The notes: generated from the letters alone by a model not told the origin. A DNA stretch of 64,000 bases from Microvelia longipes (GCA_018340805.1 JACMZG010001870.1:14541478-14605477); one strand, 5' to 3'. Counted from the stretch's first letter, positions 20,273 through 30,879 are shown. Program-made: numbers and translations.

Positions 20273-20640
20273 AATAATAAAGTATATTATGTTGCAGTAC
20301 CTCTAAGAGCGAAGCATCCTAATGGGCGTCCTTTATGGACCTTACATTGATATTTCATTGGACCCGTATTATTTTATGCGTATTTTTTATTACTATGACA
20401 AAAATTCGTTAATTCAATATTTATTTATAATACTTTCATTCAAACCAGATGGAATGATTGACATTAACTTAGAGAGTTGGCCATGTGAAGACTCTCCGGG
20501 GTGTTTGATTGGTAAAAGAGGTATTACTTTTTTTTTGTTATTTCAGAGCTATCCCTTTCTTTTAGAGGGGGTGAAGCAAACATTCGCTAAAATCGGCCCC
20601 CCTTTAGTACATTAAGAACTTTAGTAGTAATTACTGGATT
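20273..20640. other. Unassigned stretch with a 97-residue frame
   Basis: A plus-strand frame at 20322-20615 reads MGVLYGPYIDISLDPYYFMR onward. I recognise no family, see no signal peptide of convincing form, and no context supports expression. Probably chance. Confidence 0.3.
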
Positions 20641-20749
20641 AAGTAATTAAGTCTCAGAATAATTGTACTGTGTTTTAGTAGAGAGTTAAATATGTAGTAA
20701 TAGTACAGTACTCAGGACAATTGTACTGTAATTACTAGAAGTACAGTGC

Positions 20750-21030
20750 GCTGTAGTAGCACATTACTGTATTAGTAGTATAAGAATACTTAGCTGTATT
20801 TTACTGAACGAAATAGAACTATAGTGCGTTGTAATACTAAATACTGTATTAGTAGTAATACAGTTCACAGCAGTATTTTACTGAATGAAATAGAACTACA
20901 GTGCGTTGTAATACTAATACTGTATTAGTAGTATAAGAATACTTAGCTGTATTTTACTGAACGAAATAGAACTATAGTGCGTTGTAATACTAAATACTGT
21001 ATTAGTAGTAATACAGTTCACAGCAGTATT
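20750..21030. repeat. ~77-bp tandem repeat with alternating unit types
   Basis: Two unit types alternate. Type 1 contains GTATAAGAATACTTAGCTG and GAACGAAATAGAACTATAG. Type 2 contains GTAATACAGTTCACAGCAG and GAATGAAATAGAACTACAG. The order 1-2-1-2 gives a ~153-bp higher-order period. Flanks (20640-20750 and 21030-21070) hold further degenerate TACAGTA-rich pieces. Confidence 0.85.
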
Positions 21031-21070
21031 GAACTGTACCCAGAAGTAGTACTGTAGTAAGTGGTGACAG

Positions 21071-21999
21071 GTGACTGAACTTCCTCTCTACTGATGAACA
21101 CGGAATCGATGTAATATTGTAACGTAATAAGGACAATCTATAGCTCCAAATGTTCCGTTTAATCATAAAACGTTTTCCACAGCTTGGATTGATTTGACCA
21201 TAAAATAACGAGGGTGAAAACAAGGGAAAAAGGAAGAATGAAAATGAACAAGTTACAAAAGACCCAATTTTATGAAATATATATAAAATATGGGTTCACC
21301 CCAATTTTTCAAATATCGTGTTTTTCCTATCCCAATTGTCATCCGTATCCAATTTCGTCCCCTAAATATGAAAAGAGATGATTCTGTAAGGGGTTTCCTA
21401 GCATTGCTTTATTTATTCAGCTATCGTGAGTGTGGTCAAATTCAATACAAATATTGATTTCATTAGTGTTTTGATTTTACCAGTCATGTTGATCCTTGAA
21501 AAATCACTAACTTGAAAAATAGAATTTTTGTTGTTTCAACGTTGGTAACGGGGCTCTTTTAGAGTCTCCACGCATCTTTTAGTATTTGAACGATAGGCCG
21601 TTCAACCGATTATAATTTAACCGATCAGCCGTCTTTAGTGGCAACATATTTATGATAAACACCTAAACATGAATAACCTAGAGATAACCTGCATCGGGAG
21701 ATATATAAATTCATGTACAACATTTTTATAAAATATTGTACCCGGCCTTATAATCAAGGCTGCTAACATCAGGAATTTAGTACAACTGTCTATCGTGATT
21801 TAAAAATGGTATCCCATAGAGATAATATTACTAGAGGACACCTATAAATTAAATTTTAAATATTCAAAAAAATAACCTGAGCCTGCTTATAAATAGAATG
21901 AAATAATCAGTACAAAATTACATTATCTTATATAGAGAATGGTGATTTGTGTAATCAAAACATAAACAATATGCGAGAAGACGAAAACAATTGATTTGT
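21071..21999. other. Unassigned stretch
   Basis: No gene seen. 21765-21825 (GGCTGCTAACATCAGGAATTTAGTACAACTG...) is a diverged relative of the ~81-bp unit of the array at 22130. Confidence 0.4.
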
Positions 22000-22118
22000 T
22001 AACCTTAACTCATTCTTAGAGGAGGTTTCAATGAGGTTTCACAGAGCCCCAGAGAGCCCTAAAAAGATGTTTCAGGCCTCTCAATAGATTGAGATATGCT
22101 ATGTTCCCTAATATCAAT
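22000..22118 (+). repeat. Family D repeat
   Basis: AACCTTAACTCATTCTTAGAGG, TTTCACAGAGCCCCAGAGAG and AAAAAGATGTTTCAGG, ending with the ATTGAGATATGCTATG block. Confidence 0.75.
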
Positions 22119-22129
22119 CTCTAGTGGCT

Positions 22130-22625
22130 ACCCCAGCCTAATATCAGTCAGGGCTGCCAAGTTCTCGAATGTAGTACAGCTGAGTCCAGCTGCACTTTAC
22201 GAGTTTAGTACATCTCTCTATCATGAATTTCACAATGGTATCCATTGTGAAGTTGCCTTTCATCAGGGTTGCCAATTTCACGAAAGTACATCTGTCTATC
22301 ATGAATTTTACAATGGTATCCATTGTGAAGTTGCCTTTCATCAGGGTTGCCAATTTCACGATTTAGTACAGCTGTCTATCATAAATTTAACAGTGGTACC
22401 AGGCCTTCATATTGGCTGTCAGCTCAGATTCTAGTAAAGCTGTGATCAGCAAATTTCACAATCACAAATTCACACTGCTTATCATGAGTCCAGTCAGCCA
22501 ACTTTACGAATTTAGTACATCTGCTTCATGAATTACACAATGGTATCCATTGTGAAGTTGCCTTTCATCAGGGTTGCCAATTTCACGAACTTAGTACAGA
22601 TGTCTATGATAAATTTTTAAAATGC
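22130..22625. repeat. ~81-bp tandem repeat with internal hairpin
   Basis: About five or six units of GAATTTAGTACATCTGTCTA, CATGAATTTCACAATGG, TATCCATTGTGAAGTTGCC, TTTCATCAGGGTTGCCAATTTCAC. Each unit holds the hairpin ACAATGG-TAT-CCATTGT. As 81 is a multiple of three, the frames at 22096-22434 (+) and 22144-22359 (-) stay open across units; this is a by-product of the period. The array follows family D directly. Confidence 0.88.
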
Positions 22626-23085
22626 ATGGTTTCCCTTCCTCAAGCGAATAATTACAAAGATAATTCGCTATCTGTTAAATTGAAAGGTTTTTAACTCTTT
22701 GACTTATATAGGTTTTGACTTAAAGCTTTTAACATCTAGTTTATTTCTTGTTGCGGAATTTTCTCTATAATGGACCAGGTTGAGTGCTTTTAGAGCACAT
22801 ATAGATCTTTCTAGAGCTTTTAGTTCTTATCACAAATAGTTTTTGTATTATCCACACTAGAGATCCAGAGATTTTTGTGTCCAGGAAAAACTTTTCCCTA
22901 TCTAAAAAAACCATCAACTCCTTGATGTTTTTGTGACTTTTCCACACAAAAATATTAAATTATTCCCTGTCTATTTAGGAACATTAAAATTAATAAAAGC
23001 TTTTAAACTATATTAAGAAGATATTTAAAAGGCTCAAGGACCATAGACACTTCTTGGATTTATAAAAATTCTTCGGAAAATTTTC
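22626..23085. other. Unassigned stretch
   Basis: No supported feature. Confidence 0.4.
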
Positions 23086-23089
23086 CATT

Positions 23090-23395
23090 GGAATGCGTGT
23101 TTCCGTGCTTAACAATCTATTTTTTTGCTTAAGGTTCCGGTTTATGCTTCATAACTTGAGCAGTTACTCAATTGGACCTTTTTCACGGCAAAACATATTA
23201 CCCTGAATATAACCGATTTCTTCTTAAATTTCGCTGATTCAGCAAATCGGGTTAATGACGTCACAAAAACTTTGTGTTTTTAATAGAGGTCGTGACCTCC
23301 CCAAGGTTGATTTTTGAACCAAGTTACCAAGTTTGATTGAAAAATACTTATCCGTTCGAAATATAGCGTGTTCACAAGAACGCGTCTAGAAATAC
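23090..23395 (+). repeat. Family B then family H repeat, leading into (CA)n
   Basis: 23095-23180 matches family B (TTGCTTAAGGTTCCGGTTTA, ATAACTTGAGCAGTTACTCAA). 23195-23395 matches family H (GGGTTAATGACGTCAC, AAGGTTGATTTTTG, ACTTATCCGTTCGAAATATAGCGTG, GCGTCTAG). Families B and H therefore lie consecutively here and around 2488-3235, and may be parts of one larger element. Confidence 0.65.
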
Positions 23396-23452
23396 ATACA
23401 CACACACATACACACACACACACACACACACAACAACACATATATATATATA
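23396..23452. repeat. (CA)n and (TA)n microsatellite
   Basis: CA repeats followed by a short TA run, directly at the end of family H. Confidence 0.97.
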
Positions 23453-23575
23453 AATTTCATGAAATACATTTTTTCGTCATTACGGACTTGTGTCGTGGTC
23501 TGAGGTTCGACTCCCGCCCTAACGTCTATCCTATTAGCGAATTTTTCCCAAAGGAAATTCGCTAAAACGAAACTA
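23453..23575 (+). repeat. Family H tail with tRNA B-box-like sequence
   Basis: TGAGGTTCGACTCCCGCCC (about 23501-23519) matches a pol III B box (GGTTCGANTCC). It is followed by CGAATTTTTCCCAAAGGAAATTCGC, a hairpin sharing the ATTCGCTAAAA end of the family H tail. No clear A box was found upstream, so I do not call a tRNA gene. Confidence 0.4.
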
Positions 23576-23758
23576 TGTTAAAATTTAAATATGAACTAAA
23601 CGAATTTAAAACAATTGTCTAAACGGTTTATAATTATACTGGCTGTAGAGTTTTTTGTTTAAACTCTACTATAATATGGCTATTATTATAGAAGTCTCTA
23701 TAGGAATGCGATTATGACTCTTTTGCTAAAGAATAGGGATGATGGATTGATTACAAAG

Positions 23759-23900
23759 AAGAGAGTTATACATCGGGTATGGGGTGCCTCGCAAAATGGA
23801 TATGTTTCCTTTATCTATGAATTTGCATCGCTCGTTCATACAATATCATGTTTAACCAAAGCTTACAGTGGTATTTATTCGGCTTGCTAGCGTGCTGATT
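23759..23900 (-). repeat. Family A remnant
   Basis: CGGGTATGGGGTGCCTCGCAAAA and a GCATCGCTCGTTCATA motif resemble a decayed family A 3' end; GCTTACAGTGGTATTTATTCGGC may be the degraded 5S-side flank. Confidence 0.35.
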
Positions 23901-24028
23901 AATTGGGTGTTAAATCATAAAGATAATAAAAGCTTAGAAATAATACAGGATAAAGTCATTCAATCAAATAATGCGGGTAATACTGAAGAAGAAGTAAAGT
24001 GCTACTGTTCCGACTGTAGAGCATAATA

Positions 24029-24585
24029 GACCAAGAGCCCAGGGGTGTTTTGTTAATAAAAAGTGTAATGGCTGGAACCGGTCTCAATTTTTCGTAAATA
24101 CCTTCCTGAACAAGGATCTGCAATTCTGCCGACTCGTATCGGATGGGTGTCCCAGGCAGAACGCACTTTAGGGTCAAAGGTTCTGCCTGGGACACCCATC
24201 CGATACGAGTCGGCGGATTGTAATATCCTTGTTCAGGAAGGTATTTACGAAAAATTGAGACCGGTTCCAGCCATTACACTGTTTGTTAACTTGGGTGGTA
24301 AATTTGACCTGTAAAGTCGTTCTGTCTGGGACGCCCATCCGATCGATCGGCAAATTGTATATCCTTGTTCAGGAGGTATTTATGAAAAATTGAGACCGGT
24401 TCCAGCCATTACACTGTTTGTTAACTTGGGTGGTAAATTTGACCTGTAAAGTGCGTTCTGCTGGGACACCCATCCGATACGAGTCGGCAGAATTGCAGAT
24501 CCTTGTTCAGGAAGGTATTTACGAAAACTTATACCGTTTCCAGCCATTAAACTTTTATTGACAAAAACACCCTGGGCTCTTGGTC
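24029..24585. mobile_element. Element E fold-back transposon, copy 1
   Basis: Terminal inverted repeat GACCAAGAGCCCAGGGGTGT on the left is mirrored by ACACCCTGGGCTCTTGGTC on the right, with TA on both sides (24027-24028, 24586-24587). The interior is one left unit (GGCTGGAACCGGTCTC...) facing about three right-hand ~140-bp units in opposite orientation. These contain ATCCGATACGAGTCGGCAGA, ATCCTTGTTCAGGAAGG and ATTTACGAAAAATTGAGACC. No coding capacity. TA flanks suggest Tc1/mariner-type mobilisation. Confidence 0.85.
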
Positions 24586-24699
24586 TATAAACAAAAAACA
24601 AGAGCAAGAACTAGACTGGTGGCCAGGAATAACAAATTTTCTTTGGAAAAAATTAATGGGATAGGCGTTTTTTGACGAAAAATGGCCTTATTTATGTTT

Positions 24700-24990
24700 T
24701 TAAACGCTAGATCAATTAAAACCAGTACGGATTCAATACGACCATCCTATGTGACAAAAAAGTTAAAAAAACTGTGGCAAATAACCGAAAAATATAATGA
24801 CAGGCAATAAAAAGTAAATTTCAGGGTGTTGTTTTCAGTGTTATTTGGAATACCGAATCAAACACAACCACTCTAAGTGACCAAAAAGTAAAAAAAAACG
24901 TGGCAAATAAGTTGAATAGAGTGTCGTTTTCGGTGTTTTGGGAGTACTAAGTTGGATCAAACTGATCCGGAGTCAATTCGAAAACTCAAA
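24700..24990. repeat. Family G tandem units, part 1
   Basis: About two imperfect ~140-bp units containing GATTCAATACGACCA, GTGACAAAAAAGTT, GTGGCAAATAA and TTTTCGGTGTTTTGGGAGTA. Related units recur at 25310-25540. Confidence 0.65.
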
Positions 24991-25309
24991 TTACTCAAAA
25001 CCTGAGGGCCCGTGTTCGAACCAAGGTATAGAGAACATTTTTTCGTTCATTTTGACTTTATAAGTTTTAACTACTAAATACTTTTAATAGCATTTTTGTT
25101 AGTTGTTGTTTGTTGTTTGTTTGTCAGTTGTTTATGCTCTACAGTCGGAACAGTAGCACTTTTACTTCGTTGGCCTTCTTAGATTTTTTAAAGGACATGC
25201 TCTAACATTCTTTGAAAAATTTAAGCTTGTGCTCAATGCTAACTGAGCTCAGTATGTGACTACCACAAACACCGAAAATCGGTCAAATTAAGAGTTATTT
25301 TTTGCCGGG

Positions 25310-25540
25310 AAAGAGATTGCTATTTATGTTTTAGGAGCGGAATTAAATGAAACCAATCCAGAATCGATACGACCACTTTAAGTGAACAAAAACTCGAAAA
25401 AGCATGGTAAATTATTGGAAGCCATAAGTGCGGCCAGTAAACTATAAATTTCGAGTGGGGAGTCGTTTTCACTAGTGGAGTCGGGGACTATCGAACCAAA
25501 TCGGTCCGAATTCGATAAGACTACCTTAAAAACGATAGTA
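25310..25540. repeat. Family G tandem units, part 2
   Basis: GAAACCAATCCAGAATCGATACGACCAC, AAGTGAACAAAAACTCG and GGGGAGTCGTTTTCACTAGTG repeat the plan of part 1. The 65-residue frame at 25475-25672 starts inside it and has no recognisable domain. Confidence 0.6.
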
Positions 25541-26478
25541 AATCCTAAAATACGGTCGATAAACAACATAAGTCCTGGTCACACTTTCGATGTTTATGAG
25601 GCGCTGAATCAAATAAAGCCGGTCAATTTGTCAAAGGTAATCGGAAATCTGCCGTATTATGATCCTATGTAAAACCGCCACCATAGTTAACCGCCACATA
25701 GTTAACTAGAAAAAAGCGTCTACTTCAGTATTTTGCGGTTAAAACTAATTGGTGCTTACCCAAAACTTATTTTTATCATAAAGTCTGGTCAAACCCTAAA
25801 AGGCTGTGGAAGCCACTTTTACTCGGAAAATACTGTTACATAATTACCCTCAATATTCTGTAAGAATGCGATAATAAAGTATTACAATACGCCATCTCAT
25901 CTTTTAGATGCCTTGTACTGTTTTATAACTACCAGCTGAACATCTTTATTTTGTTAGTTATCCGATTAAACGTATAATATAGTGAAGAAGGAGTGAAATA
26001 AGGCAATAATAAGAACATTAAAAGACTAATGGGGCTTAATATCGTATGTTACATCCGAAATACAGAATAATGGCTTTTTAAGTATACTGTATAATGATGT
26101 ATATCAGATTTCTTTTACATTCACACAATAGATAGCTGAAAAGCTATTAAAGGCAAGAAAATCAACACGGTTATATCTGCCATAAGTTATAACTCTTTGG
26201 CTAAATAGCTATCAGAGACCGTACGATAGTAATACTTAAATATAGGCCATGGTCCCTAAAAGCATCGCGTCTAGGATACTGCAGCGTGGCGCAACCACTG
26301 CTTTGAGGGCCTTCGGATTGGTCAAAAGGATTTATTTCCTTACATGGCATTTTCCATGTAGAAATAGTTATTAACGTATCAGGGAGAAACAGAGTCATTA
26401 CGCCCCGATTTTTTTGTTGGTCCAGAGACGTAAGCCGCAGGAACCATAATGTTTAAACCCAGAGGCTTTACCGAGGGT
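25541..26478. other. Unassigned stretch
   Basis: No gene supported. The minus-strand frame at 26201-26398 is of chance type. Confidence 0.4.
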
Positions 26479-26479
26479 T

Positions 26480-26605
26480 TATAGGGATGGTTCTGAGGCG
26501 GTGCCAGGGACCAGCTAGTTTACTCCCGAGGCGAACCCGAGGAAGGTAATTAAAGTGGGGTACACAAGGACTGTTTTCTCCCGTGGTACGTACAAGACTT
26601 TTCCT
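26480..26605 (-). repeat. Family J repeat fragment
   Basis: TTTACTCCCGAGGCGAACCCGAGGAAGGTAATT and CTCCCGTGGTACGTACAAGAC match the reverse complement of 7440-7530. Confidence 0.55.
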
Positions 26606-26879
26606 CTAAAAAAGTAAAGATTTATAGCATTATCATTAATAGAAATTGCAAAAACAGTGACTTTCTTACAGTTTGACATACCTTGACACCACGTTATGCG
26701 CTACTGATGCGCTATATGTGTTATCCAATCCCATGGGGGTCCCAAAAGAAACTTTGCGGACATTTTAATAACAGTTTAAGCTCTTTTAGGAATTTTTAAA
26801 AATTAGCTTCTTGAGATATTAGCATTTTTATTTTATATTTGCTCAAAATAAAAACCAGCAACTAAATGGTATTTTTGTG

Positions 26880-27134
26880 AACCATACATAGTAGTATATG
26901 TGTAAAAAAATTCAGCACAATCTTAACACTTTTGATTTGTAACTTTTAGAAATGTTGGTGGGGTCATTATTGTGGGTAAATGACGTCACACATATTTAAC
27001 AAACAAAAGGGTTCTGGACATTAGAAAGGTTGATTTTTGTACCAAGTTATATTTCGATATGAGAAAGCGTTCGAATGTCATCGTGGCCATAGAGACGTCT
27101 AGGACACAAAAAATCTTGTACATACAATCAATAC
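26880..27134 (+). repeat. Family H repeat leading into (TA)n
   Basis: Contains AAATGACGTCACACATATTT, GGGTTCTGGACATTAGAAAGG, TTGATTTTTGTACCAAG, GAGAAAGCGTTCGAATGTCATCGTGG and GACGTCTAGGACACA, then the TA tract. It is the fullest copy of the family. Confidence 0.75.
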
Positions 27135-27300
<166 letters not shown>

Positions 27301-27560
27301 ACACACAATATATTTCTTGATCAGTGAGTCCCCCTCATTCCTAAAAAAATCCAGCCCATATTCTTTTTTCCGAGAATTCGAGTTTCTTCGAGAATTCGCT
27401 AAAATGAAGAATAAAAACTTTTATTATAAATGTATAGTTTGGTGCAGATATGTTTTCTTATTTAAAACGAGAATGACGTCACGGAAAAGCTATTTAGAAG
27501 AATATTGCCAGCGATTCTATCTAATGGGATTTTCTAGACAATTGTTTCTAAAAGTATTAT
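27301..27560 (+). repeat. Family H tail
   Basis: After the TA tract: CTTGATCAGTGAGTCCCCCTC, GAATTCGCTAAAATGA and AAACGAGAATGACGTCACGG. Pieces recur at 5236-5345, 9204-9300 (reverse) and 54575-54610. This shows that the microsatellite is internal to the family, not its end. Confidence 0.65.
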
Positions 27561-27869
27561 TTTAGACAGCTTATACAGTATTAACAGCTTACTTTTATAA
27601 AAGTAAGATTTTAAAAATTTAAGTTAAATTAAGATCTGTAGAGACTAGAGTTTCAATGTCTCACGTATGGTGACCAAGGACTTGAGAGAAATATCAAAAA
27701 GATCAATACCTGTTTGGCTTCTTTTAACCTTCAACATTATAATGTTAAAAATAATTTCGTTTATTGTGATCGTAATATAATAGCATTTATTTAACAATCT
27801 GGGATGAAATCATATAATAAATGTTTTATAAATCATAAATACCCCCTCTCCCAGAATGGTACTATTAAA
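27561..27869. other. Unassigned stretch
   Basis: No supported feature. Confidence 0.4.
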
Positions 27870-28565
27870 AAACCTAAAATTTCTATGAAAAAAACAACAG
27901 AGCTCTGTATCGAAATTAGAATGTCAGAATTTAAACACTAGAATACATATTATATGTAGCAATAATGAATCCTTTCTACATCCAAAATAAACCAGAATAG
28001 AATCTAAAATATTTTAGCAAAAATGCATCCTCTGTACATCGAAATTAAAACCTAGAATTACTATTAAATAAATATGGCAATATATACAGGTTTACATCTA
28101 AATCTAAAAAAACCTAAAATTTCTATGAAAAAAACAACACATCTCTGTATCGAAATTAGAATGTCTGAATATTTATCATACATAGCATTAATACAACCTC
28201 TCTACACCCAAATAAAAACCTAGAATATTTATTACATATAGTAATAATGCATGATTTCTTCATCGAAATTAAAACCTAGAATATTTATTTATATAGCAAT
28301 AATCATCATCTCTACATTCAAATAAAGCCTAGAATGTTTATTATACATACATAGTAATAATGCACAATTTCTTCAAAACCTAGAATATTTATTAGTAATG
28401 TAGTAATACATCCTCTCTACACCCAAATGAAAACCTAGAATATTTATTATACATAGTAATAATGCATGATTTCTTCATCGAAATTAAAACCTAGAATATT
28501 TATTATTATTTGCAGTAATGCATTCTCTCAAAATAGACATTATAACCTAGAATATTTATAATAAA
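27870..28565. repeat. ~55-bp degenerate tandem repeat
   Basis: About a dozen units around AAACCTAGAATATTTATTATACATAGTAATAATGCATCCTC and ATCGAAATTAAA. Some units are fused or shortened. Two further related units lie at 30880-30990. Confidence 0.85.
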
Positions 28566-29145
28566 TATTTTTTTATGATATAATAATTTTTAAAATGATT
28601 ATTATTTTATAAAAAAAAGTAGAATATTTAGACACTATAAATCATGATTAAATTACTTTGGGGATGATTACATAAATAAACATTTAAAAAGAATTTACAA
28701 ACTAAAATACTGATCATATTAGAAGAAATTTGTCACAAAATTAAACAATAACAATAAGTTCAAAATGGCAGATAAAGGACTCGTCAGAATAAATACTAAT
28801 TCAATTTAAATTTGAAGGAGAATTTTATGATTGTTTATACAAAATTATATAATTTGTATTTTCTACGTCTTTAAATGGTGAAACATCGTAGCAGTTTAAA
28901 CTCTTTGATTTAATTGGTTTATTTTACAGAAATTTTTCATTTGAAGAAAACAAGCTGGGAAGTCATATTTTTCAATTATTCTAAGGTCTCTTTTTTAACG
29001 ACACAAAATAAAATTAATAATAAAATTCATAAAAAGTTTTATGTGTATTTTAAGTTACGTTTTATGTTCAACTTAACGGTACTTTAAATCTCATAAATGG
29101 AACAATAATTCTATTCGATATAACTCGTACAATCATTCATGGAAT
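28566..29145. other. Unassigned AT-rich stretch
   Basis: No supported feature. Confidence 0.4.
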
Positions 29146-29149
29146 AAAA

Positions 29150-29554
29150 CAAAACTTTTTACGTTTCCTTATTAATACCGTAGGTATAAAGAAAAAGTAT
29201 TGAGTTTTCACTAAAACTTCGAAACCGGAATTTCCACCCTAAATTATCCGATTCGAGTGTTTAAAGACTTCCAGAGTGGGTTTTACGAAGATATCTATCA
29301 GTATGCGGTATCTATTAGTATCTATCAAAGTGGCCCCGATATATTTATGCTAGAGAGTTCAAGTCGGTACAAAAATCCCTCTTCAGTTGTGCTTTCCAGA
29401 AAAAAAATTATGACACCATTAACAGGCAATAATCAGGTACAATGGACCCACATACGAGGTCTAAGTACCTAGGAAATGATTTCCTCCGGAATTTAATTAA
29501 AATTAAAAAAACTGGCAATAATGACAGCAAAAATTTCGAAAATTTATAAAACGT
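29150..29554 (+). repeat. Family A repeat, 5' half, with two insertions
   Basis: The copy begins TTTACGTTTCCTTATTAATACCGTAGGTATA and passes CGAAACCGGAATTTCC, ATTATCCGATTCGAG and TATGACACCATTAACAGGCAATAAT. It is interrupted by a LINE tail (29434-29513), resumes as AATGACAGCAAAAATTTCGAAAATTTATAAAACG, and is interrupted again at about 29554. The remainder is at 30326-30720. Confidence 0.75.
29434..29513 (+). mobile_element. Very short 5'-truncated LINE 3' tail
   Basis: CAGGTACAATGGACCCACAT, ACGAGGTCTAAGTACCTAGG, TTTCCTCCGGAATTTAATT plus an A-rich end are nearly identical to the 3' end of the LINE at 33849-35115. GGCAATAAT flanks both sides (29425-29433, 29514-29522), a 9-bp target duplication. 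The uninterrupted family A consensus reads through this point. Confidence 0.85.
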
Positions 29555-29805
29555 TGGACGTAGTTTAAAACGATGGATTGAGCTGTGGAGAGCCATGATA
29601 AGAAGAAATAGAACTAAACAAGTTTTCGTCTCTCCACTCATTATAGTTACTAACAACAAAGCCGAATTGTTTTGACCGTTAACGGTTAAAAATCGGCTTT
29701 GTTATTAGAAATTATAATGAGTGGAGAGACAAAAAAATGTTTAGTTCTATGTCTTCTCATCATAGCACTCCACAGCTCAATCCATCGTTTTAAACTTGGA
29801 TTTGT
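29555..29805. repeat. Family I palindrome
   Basis: Two ~125-bp arms meet at the perfect CCGTTAACGG centre (about 29677-29686). Mirrored landmarks include TTTAAAACGATGGATTGAGCTGTGGAG, GTCTCTCCACTCATTATA and AACAAAGCCGA. Each half resembles the single-sided copies at 30225-30325 and 31915-32110. Confidence 0.85.
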
Positions 29806-29905
29806 TATTATTATTTTTGGCTTTGTTGTTAGTATATAATGAGTGGAGAGACGAAAGCCTGTTTAGGTTTATTTCTTCTTATTTAAAAAATATTTTCGCT
29901 TCTAG
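29806..29905 (+). repeat. Family I partial unit
   Basis: GGCTTTGTTGTTAGTATATAATGAGTGGAGAGACGAAA repeats the right half of the palindrome, ending in an ATTTCTTCTTATTTAAAAAATATTTTCG block like that at 30311-30339. Confidence 0.6.
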
Positions 29906-29907
29906 CG

Positions 29908-30022
29908 TTAAGGCACTTATCCATGGCTTCGATTAAAAGACGCTGGATTTAAAGCCTCTCTAAAAATCAAGCCGCTTTGAAATCCAGCGTTTTTAAACGA
30001 ATACGAGGATAAGTGCCTTAAC
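29908..30022. repeat. Compact ~115-bp hairpin element
   Basis: GTTAAGGCACTTATCC and GACGCTGGATTT on the left pair with AAATCCAGCGTTTTTAAACG and GGATAAGTGCCTTAAC on the right around an ~18-base loop. The arms are about 48 bp with few mismatches. No coding capacity. Confidence 0.85.
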
Positions 30023-30325
30023 AGTGAGGCAACTCTGTGTGTGTACAAGCTATATAGTCAAGGCGCCCCGTCCTTCAGTCAAGTTTGTACGATTAGACTC
30101 ACTGGTAGACTGCTGATCTACTTTTTAATAATCAACGGTAGGTTTTGTTTTATATTTTAACTTTTGTTTTATTTACATTTTTTGTATTTTATCTAGTATG
30201 AATTTATTTTGTTTGTTATGCAGGCACTGACGATGACTGTTAACGGTTGAAAGTCGGCTTTGTTATTAGTATTATAATGAGTGGTGAGACGAAAACTTGT
30301 TTCATTCTATTTCTTCATATTTAAA
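30023..30325 (+). repeat. Family I copy
   Basis: From AACGGTAGGTTTTGTTTTAT through CAGGCACTGACGATGACTGT, TAACGGTTGAAAGTCGGCTTTG and ATAATGAGTGGTGAGACGAAAAC. It matches the reverse-oriented copy at 31915-32110 along its length. CTGACGA (30227-30233) and GAAA (30249-30252) flank a short stem. Confidence 0.7.
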
Positions 30326-30720
30326 AGATATTTTGATTTGAAATTAAGCCCACATATAGTCATGTATAGGACCAAAAAATTAGCCAAGTTTCATTTCATT
30401 ATTAGGTTTAGTTCAATTTCTATCAAAAATAGTTAAAAATCCAAAAATAATAGAGTAAAACAATTGGTCAGCAAAGTTTCATTTTAATACAACTGCTATA
30501 TCTACGGTTTTGTTGAACCAATTAAGCAGCATCGAGTAATGCCAATACCTGGATGGGTCAGCGCTGGAATAAAACAAATGTAATTACTGTCTAAGGACGA
30601 GCAAAATGAGTCAAACTGCAGTATAAATTTAGTGAGCTTTATATTATTAAAACAAGCGTAGCGATTCAGGTTCGGTGGAAAATATTTTCGAGCTACTGCG
30701 TACCCGATATTTTATTTATT
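30326..30720 (+). repeat. Family A repeat, 3' half with 5S-like segment (continuation of 29150)
   Basis: Resumes at TTGAAATTAAGCCCACATATAGTCATGTATAGGACC, where other copies have AATTAAGATTTGACGCACATG, and runs to GCGTACCCGATATTTT. The 5S-like block is at 30513-30571 (ACCAATTAAGCAGCATCGAG, CCTGGATGGGTCAGCGCTGGAA). Confidence 0.75.
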
Positions 30721-30879
30721 ATATTGTCAGTTTGAAAATATCAAAAAAGGAATTATAAAGAAAGACTTTATAAAGAAAGAATAATTTGAGAAAATAAAAT
30801 TATAGCAAAGAATTAATTCTTGTTTTAAATTATTTATACCCGCATAATGCACAGTCAATTAAAAAAATAAGCATATCCA

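Larger units (their letters stand above)
23985..25180. mobile_element. Element F (inverted-repeat element) carrying a nested element E
   Basis: Inverted ends share GTGCTACTGTTCCGACTGTA, GAGCATA (left 23999-24025, right 25134-25162 reversed) and the outer GAAGTAAA. The inner TIR continues as AAACAACTGACAAACAAACA on the right. On the left it is broken after GCATAA by element E and resumes as AACAAAAAACAAG at 24588. The interior is built mostly of family G tandem units. No protein frame. Confidence 0.7.

Noticed and set aside
20322..20615. 97-residue frame
   Set aside because: No recognisable family, no promoter or splice context, and located between two repeat blocks.
22096..22434. 112-residue repeat-containing frame
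   Set aside because: Produced by the 81-bp tandem unit, a multiple of three; the opposite strand is open too.
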